Positions 58,675 through 64,000 of a DNA stretch of 64,000 nt are shown here, one piece after another (position 1 is the first letter of the stretch; each line of letters starts with the position of its first letter). The notes beneath the pieces were generated by a model, which did no database searches, was not told the DNA's origin, and saw only the letters and a program-made list of their open reading frames with translations. The DNA is from Neodontobutis hainanensis (taxonomy: Eukaryota; Chordata; Actinopteri; Gobiiformes; Odontobutidae). Where the stretch lies: assembly GCA_024349245.1 (NCBI GenBank), contig JALDNG010000003.1, positions 10,537,001-10,601,000 on the forward strand, given 5' to 3'. The position numbers were made by a program, and so were the translations under genes.

Positions 58675-60160
58675 TTTTATGTATAGTCCTGGTTTCAAAT
58701 CTTGTTAAATCCCTGGTTTTGTTCTCGTGGTTTGTCTGAATTTTGTCCAGTGTCCAAAATCACTTCCTGGTCACTCATTAAATAGTGCACTATAGAGTAA
58801 TTTACCCATGTCGTAGTGGTGTCCGAATAGGAAGTGACTCAAATGTAGGGCAAATAAAGTTTCCCACAATGCATCATAAAAACACAGATGATTCGCAGAT
58901 GCAGAAAGGACCATAATGTTTTTGCGATTTGATTGAAACATTTAAAGGAAACAGGTTAGAAGCACATGTTTGACATTCTACAACACCACAATAACCTATA
59001 TTAATTTGGTCATTACGACATACAATTGCTCATGTTAGCTTACTTTAGCTTGTAGAGATATTTAATAGCTCTTAAGGCATGAAAGAGCCGCAAAAGTTTA
59101 GTACAGAAGTTCATTAACAGCTGTTTCCAGGTTAAACCTAATTTTATTCCTTGGTTAGGTGCTAGTTTTGTCCTTATTATAATTTGGAAATACTCCTGGT
59201 TTAGTTCTATGTTTACTCTTAGGTTTTGTTCTCAGTTTAGCCTCTAAAGATTCGTGTCTGGTTCTAAAATAAAAGCTTCTAAATGTGGATGATTTATCTC
59301 TGTAACAGTAATCTTCACAGCTTAAACCCCTTTGGGCAGATGTTGGCTCACTCTGAGAAAACCCCAGCCATTTTTAGATTACTTTTTTGGGGCCTGACAG
59401 AAACCAGTTTGGAGAAGTCGAGAGCGCTGAAGTAACCAGTGGCCCCTGAGATTTCTGTATCCAAAGTGTAATTACCGGCTGAAATGGTCCCTTCTCTGAA
59501 AACTAAACGGCGCGGCTGTATCGATCTGTTTCGCTCATGAATGTGGACGGCAGTAAATTGCGCTGGGGTCTGACTGCACGATTGATCCTCCCTCAGATGT
59601 TGATTATGGGATGTGTTGGCGGAGCGTTGGCTGTGGTTCCGTCGGCTGTAGCCAAACGGTCTGCCCACCTCTTTCTTATCGAGCGGCTGTAACAGACTCA
59701 TCTCAGGGTCACTGCTGTTAGCATCAGGTGGGACAAAGTAATGTAGTCTTATTTAAGAAAGAGCTCAATCCACTCTAATTCTCGTTTTAGTGTTTTTTTT
59801 TTTCCTATGGTGGCCCTGTGCTAACTCCTGGTTTATGCTTAGACTTCGTCTTGGTTTATTTCTGATATTCTTTAGTCTCTGTTCAATCTTGTTTGATCCC
59901 GTTTTAGATTTGTTTAGTCCATGTTTGTGTGTTTAGTTCCACTTCAGTCCTGCCTGAGGCCTGTGCCTAGTCTTTGTTTAAATTGGTTCTTTGTTAGTCA
60001 TCATCTAATCCTGTCTTAATGAGAGTTTATTTTATTTTTTTATTTTTTTACTACTATTAGTTTAGTTCTGGTTTTAGAACTTGTTTGTTGAATTTCATGT
60101 CTAGTCCTTGTTCATTTCTAGCTAGGTTTAGTCCTGTTTCAAAATAAAAAACCCTGTCAA
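58675..60160 (+). repeat. Dispersed clusters of degenerate TTTAGTCCTGGT words
   Basis: Clusters at 58675-58770, 59110-59260 and 59818-60160 contain words such as ATAGTCCTGGTTTCAAATC, ATACTCCTGGTTTAGTTC, CTCCTGGTTTATGC, AGTTCTGGTTTTAGAAC and GGTTTAGTCCTGTTTC. The spacing is irregular, and a non-repetitive GC-richer block (59340-59720) lies between two clusters. A further small cluster is at 60905-60975. Confidence 0.5.
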
Positions 60161-60214
60161 TGAATAATTTATTTATTCTATTTTCAGTTCTATATTTATT
60201 TGCATTAGGCAAGG

Positions 60215-60300
60215 CAGAGGATTTTATTTTTATAGCACAATTGATACAAGGGTAATTAAAAATGCTTCACAGAAATATAAGTCAACTTTAAAGCACACAG
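60215..60300. repeat. Dispersed repeat fragment ('tttatagcacaatt')
   Basis: TTTTATTTTTATAGCACAAT then tgatacaagggtaatt and aaaaatgcttcacag matches the fish repeat 'tttatagcacaattnatacannggnaattcaaagtgctttaca'. Related to 40120-40275. Confidence 0.5.
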
Positions 60301-63229
60301 ACCAAGATTTAGAATAAGAAATTGAAGATTATCATGTGGCTAATGCAGTAAATGTTTTTTGATGATTTAGATCACTCTTGGTAAATGGGTGGGCATTTGA
60401 AACATTTTGAATATAGTGAGTATATGTCTTTTTACATTTTACTCCAAGACCAGCTTCAAAACATTACATAAATTCAGGTATCTTGTCTTACGCAAGATGT
60501 TTACTTTCCACAAACTCTTCTTATAACCTGCACTGGGAGACTTTATGATGAAATTCAGTCTAAAACTCATTTAGGATTCACTGTGTGCCATCAGCAGACG
60601 CTCAGACACAAGGTAAGTACTGGAAATGGACAGTGATCAATAGCTACTCAGCGGTTTTCCATCGACACAGGCCAAACCTCAGCGCTCTCATCGTCTCAAG
60701 ATGTTTTTATTGGTTTGGTCCACATCATCGTTCATCATCAGGTTTCTGAGTGCTTAGGTTTTGAGACTAATGTCATTCAGCCCACTTTGTAAACATGTAT
60801 TTATAGTTTTCCAGCATTCATTTAGATTTTGTTAGGGGCAGGCCGGTTTGGAAAGTGCTGCTACCAGTAAAAGGGTAAAACTTACACAGGTCTCTTTGAA
60901 TAGTCTCAAAGTTGTGTTTAGTCCCAGGTTTTCTTTGGGTTCCTGGGTTATCCTTCAGTTTTGTCTGGATTTTTGTTTTGTTACATGCTGTTTTTTTTAA
61001 TAAAAGGCTAAGAAGAAGTTTTGAAAGTTGAAGTCTGGATTGCCCAAAAGATTATGTAAGATGTTAAGTACAAGACATGTTAGTCTCTGTGCAGAGGTTC
61101 TGGCAGAAGTTGAGTTAAACTTTTGATACAAAAGTCTTTCAAAACTCTCAGTACATTTTGTTTCGGCGCTGACCTTCTGTCCTCCCTGCTTCTGTTTGAC
61201 TGCGTCGCCCTCGAACTGAATGAGCAAATACAGAGGAGGTTTCCAGAGTTTGCTTTAGAAGTTGAATTAAACAGGTGATTTATTTAACGTCACAACTGAC
61301 AGAGTGTGTTCATAATCACCAAACTTTATTTGAAAAGTGCATTAATTTCATTTTGAAGGTATAAATTAACTTCCAGGAAAGTGCACTTCAGTTTTGTGCT
61401 GAGTCAGAGCGAGACCGAGGCAGTTTCCTGGCAGCTCCCTGACTCCCAAATAGATCCTTACTTCTCAATGTGCAACCAGCACAACCAGAAATTAAAATCG
61501 TACTTTTTAAAACAAGTGGTGGTGCTTTTTCAACACTTTCAACAGTTGGTGTTTCCATTAAATATAAACCCTTTAAGTCATAAAGAAAAGAAGCAAATAA
61601 ACTTTGAGTTACATCAGAGACATTTATATGGATTTTGCAGAAGCCTGGGGAAAACGAGACAATGGCTCGATTATCTTTTTTAATGTCATCCAGAAATGTC
61701 GACTCCAAAAAAGTTTTTTTTTATCAAAATCATTGAAATAAAAAAAAAAAATCAAGACATTTTGGTGTTCATCCAAATGCACAGGAGAAAATCCCATCCT
61801 TTTTTGGAATATCCTTGAACATGTTTTAAAATGAATCTACAGATACTTAATGCGCTGTTCAGCATCGACATGACGTCGAGGGTCATTCCACAGCTATAGG
61901 ACATCCTACATCTGTTTGTTTTTACATCCATTTGCTTTTATTCTTGTAGATCATATTTGACAAAGGAAAGGTTTTGTACTCATATAATTCTGTACAAAAA
62001 CATGTTTCCAGTCCTTAAATCCCAAAACCACTGATTCGCCCGTGTTACAGTTCAGTGTACTCAGTCGACAGAGTAGTGTCAGTAATTTGTTTTGAATTAG
62101 CTTTCAAAAAATATGCTCAAATGGGAATGTTTGACTCTTTGTCTTGTTGGTTTTGTCTGGTTTACTCTTCACAGATGTACAGCTGGTAAACACTATTCTA
62201 CCTTCTGTCACTCACAGTCCATATTGTATTTTCTAACACCATAATTATTGGGTTGAATCTGGTTTGTACAGTAATTTAGTTGTCTATATTTAACAGTATG
62301 TAGAAGATGGTCCATGTTGTTTTGTATAGCATTCGTTTTGCTACACTTACATTGATGTAATTCTGTTCATTACACTCGGTTTCACATTTATACCTGTTTG
62401 TTTAACTGTCATTCTCGACTGTCATTTTGTCTTAATCCACATTATTGTTGGTGTGGGTTACTGTCCACCTCCAAACTGGACCTGTTCCCGCGTTTCCTCC
62501 TCCATCAGTGCCTTTTCTCGTTTGGTACCAGGCCTGAGGTGCCTCCCGCTCAGCTGGGACACTGCCCGATTTTAGATGCACCACAACCCTGCACTCAATC
62601 ACGCGTGCCTCCCACTGAGAGGTTCCTATTGTTTACCTCAAACTCAGATAGTCTCTACCCCAGCGTCTTTGTGCATCTGTCTGTTTGGTTTTGCATCAGC
62701 ACGCTCTAATCTCGACGGCACATCCTTCCTCCCGCCCTGCAGGTTTTAAAGTCATTAGCTCTTTATCAGAATTCGCCAGTAATGCTTTTTATTGAGAGAA
62801 GATAATTGGATCAGACTCTTCTCTTGGGCTTGAGGTAAAAAGTCCAAAAACCTTGGCTGTGACTCATCAAACCGTCGCCTCGTTTGACACGATCGTGTAT
62901 CAGTGAGGCGGCAGGAAGCAGGGTACGGTGACCCTGCCCTGTGGTCAAATGTAAGAGTTGTTCTATGGCACTCATCTAAAAAAAAGAGTTTGAGGACCAC
63001 TAACGTTCTTTTTAAATAATCTGCTTTTGAAGGTTAACTCGTTAGCTTTACATGGCTCACAGCAGGACGGTTATTGGATCGATAACAGCACACAATACCT
63101 ATTCTGTGTCGAGGCAGCATGTAAATACTGGAGGTAAAATCATTTCTCCAAAGCAAATTAAAGAGTGTGAGGGGCTGCCTGTTTTTTTTTAAGTTTAAGT
63201 CTCTGAATTAACTGTCAATTGTCCATATT

Positions 63230-63290
63230 GTATCACCGTTTCTGCAGCTGGGATAGGCTACAGCCCTCTGTGAAAATGAATAAATGTATG
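63230..63290 (+). repeat. SINE 3' end fragment
   Basis: GCAGCTGGGATAGGCTACAG then ccctctgtgaaaatgaataa is the 3' end of the family seen reversed at 7350-7462, 19290-19572 and 52155-52285. Confidence 0.55.
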
Positions 63291-64000
63291 AAGGAATTTG
63301 TGTGTATGTGGTAAGGCTATAGATTTACACACATACATTCAGTACATTTATACGTATTAGTGGATGTTATAAAGGTGAGATATAAACCAACACTGAAACA
63401 GCACCAAACAATGAGGAACAATGGTGAAAAATGCTTCAAAAGTATGTGTAAGTTTCTATTATTGAGGCAATAAAAACCTGGATAAGGTAGGCTACCCCCA
63501 CATGTTCTGTTGTCAAATGTACCTGAGTCTATTCACGGTTCTGCAGTTGTATGTTACTGTGGTTATTGTCCGTAGCAAAGAGAACTGCAAAGAAAATATT
63601 TCAAAGTCCACCAAACGACTTTCAAAATTGACCTCATTAATATAATGTACTGCACTATCCCATCTGAAAGCCCATTGGCCAAAATGAACCAGGTCAACTT
63701 TTGAAGGCTGTGGTGTGCGTGCAGGATCTAAAAAGCCGAAAGCAAGATTTTTTTTTGAATAATTTTTTTAAATGAACAAAGACCACAATTTGACCCAAAA
63801 AGCAATCAAAAGTAAAGCGCACAGCCTCTGATGACTTGTCGGCTTATTAGTCAATAGGGCCGCTGTTGATTAAAATCGTATTTAAATAGTTGCATGTGTT
63901 CCTTTTAGCAGAGCTGTTACAGAGGCTCTATTGTCGGTGAACACACACATCTGCAGCTCTAAATAGTCTTCCTCTGGTTTACTAAACACCGCCGATGCTG

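Larger units (their letters stand above)
55685..64000 (+). other. PIGG: PIGG last intron (partial, at least 8.3 kb)
   Basis: Starts gtctgt; its acceptor is outside the window. Contents: a broken Tc1-like element (55908-56985), a truncated SINE (57350-57450), degenerate TTTAGTCCTGG-type repeats (58675-60160, 60905-60975), a repeat fragment (60215-60300) and a SINE tail (63230-63290). The GC-richer stretch 59340-59720 has a 117-codon minus-strand frame, discussed as a finding. Nothing resembling the terminal PIGG exon was seen on the + strand. Confidence 0.85.

Noticed and set aside
62398..62709. 103-codon frame in pyrimidine-rich sequence
   Set aside because: Low-complexity C/T-rich composition; tested as the last PIGG exon and did not match.
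55685..64000. Terminal PIGG exon
   Set aside because: Searched the + strand for a phase-2 exon encoding the final ~70 residues (hydrophobic, after LSSERDR) with an acceptor; no candidate was found, so it is placed outside the window.

Overview
This is vertebrate nuclear DNA, almost certainly from a teleost fish. It is AT-rich and intron-dominated, has GT-AG splicing, and carries fish-type dispersed repeats: Tc1-like, hAT-like, tRNA-derived SINEs, LINE 3' ends and AT/CA microsatellites. There are no bacterial operons, phage genes or CRISPR arrays. The species cannot be named from the sequence; GCTAACGTTAGC-type motifs and the repeat set suggest a spiny-rayed fish, which is an inference.

The one gene recognised with high confidence is PIGG (GPI ethanolamine phosphate transferase 2, also called GPI7), on the + strand and spanning the whole window. 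Seven internal exons can be placed to the base: 4660-4872, 13851-14068, 15313-15597, 23899-24302, 27097-27288, 42436-42745 and 55521-55684. They sum to 1786 nt, about 595 codons, and their splice phases join without a stop. They encode the end of the catalytic lumenal domain and most of the multi-spanning membrane region. The first exons (the catalytic core) lie upstream of base 1 and the last coding exon lies beyond base 64000. Introns run from 1.2 kb to 15.1 kb.

The introns hold nearly everything else. Intron 1-4659 and the 27.3-42.4 kb intron each carry a short hAT-like element with TAGRGCWGCA-type ends and near-perfect 8-bp target duplications. The 4.9-13.9 kb intron holds a LINE 3' end and a long inverted repeat (11308-11622). 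The 15.6-23.9 kb intron holds a head-to-head SINE pair and a full SINE. The 27.3-42.4 kb intron also has a perfect 18-bp hairpin (38811-38850) and an AT-rich palindromic microsatellite. The 42.7-55.5 kb intron is the richest. It holds two candidate nested, convergent, spliced transcription units (+ strand 43.76-45.03 kb; - strand 46.72-45.40 kb), a SINE with a 7-bp target duplication, a deleted hAT/BED-finger transposase, a GAGTCCAAGTC-rich repeat around a (TA)n tract, and a 333-bp hAT MITE. The last intron starts with a broken Tc1-like transposon and ends in degenerate TTTAGTCCTGG-type repeats.

The best candidate for something undescribed is the pair of nested convergent units in the 42.7-55.5 kb intron. 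The minus-strand unit gives an uninterrupted 107-residue frame across three exons and has NRF1-like and ETS-like motifs at its likely start. This is a model from sequence only, without transcript or homology support.
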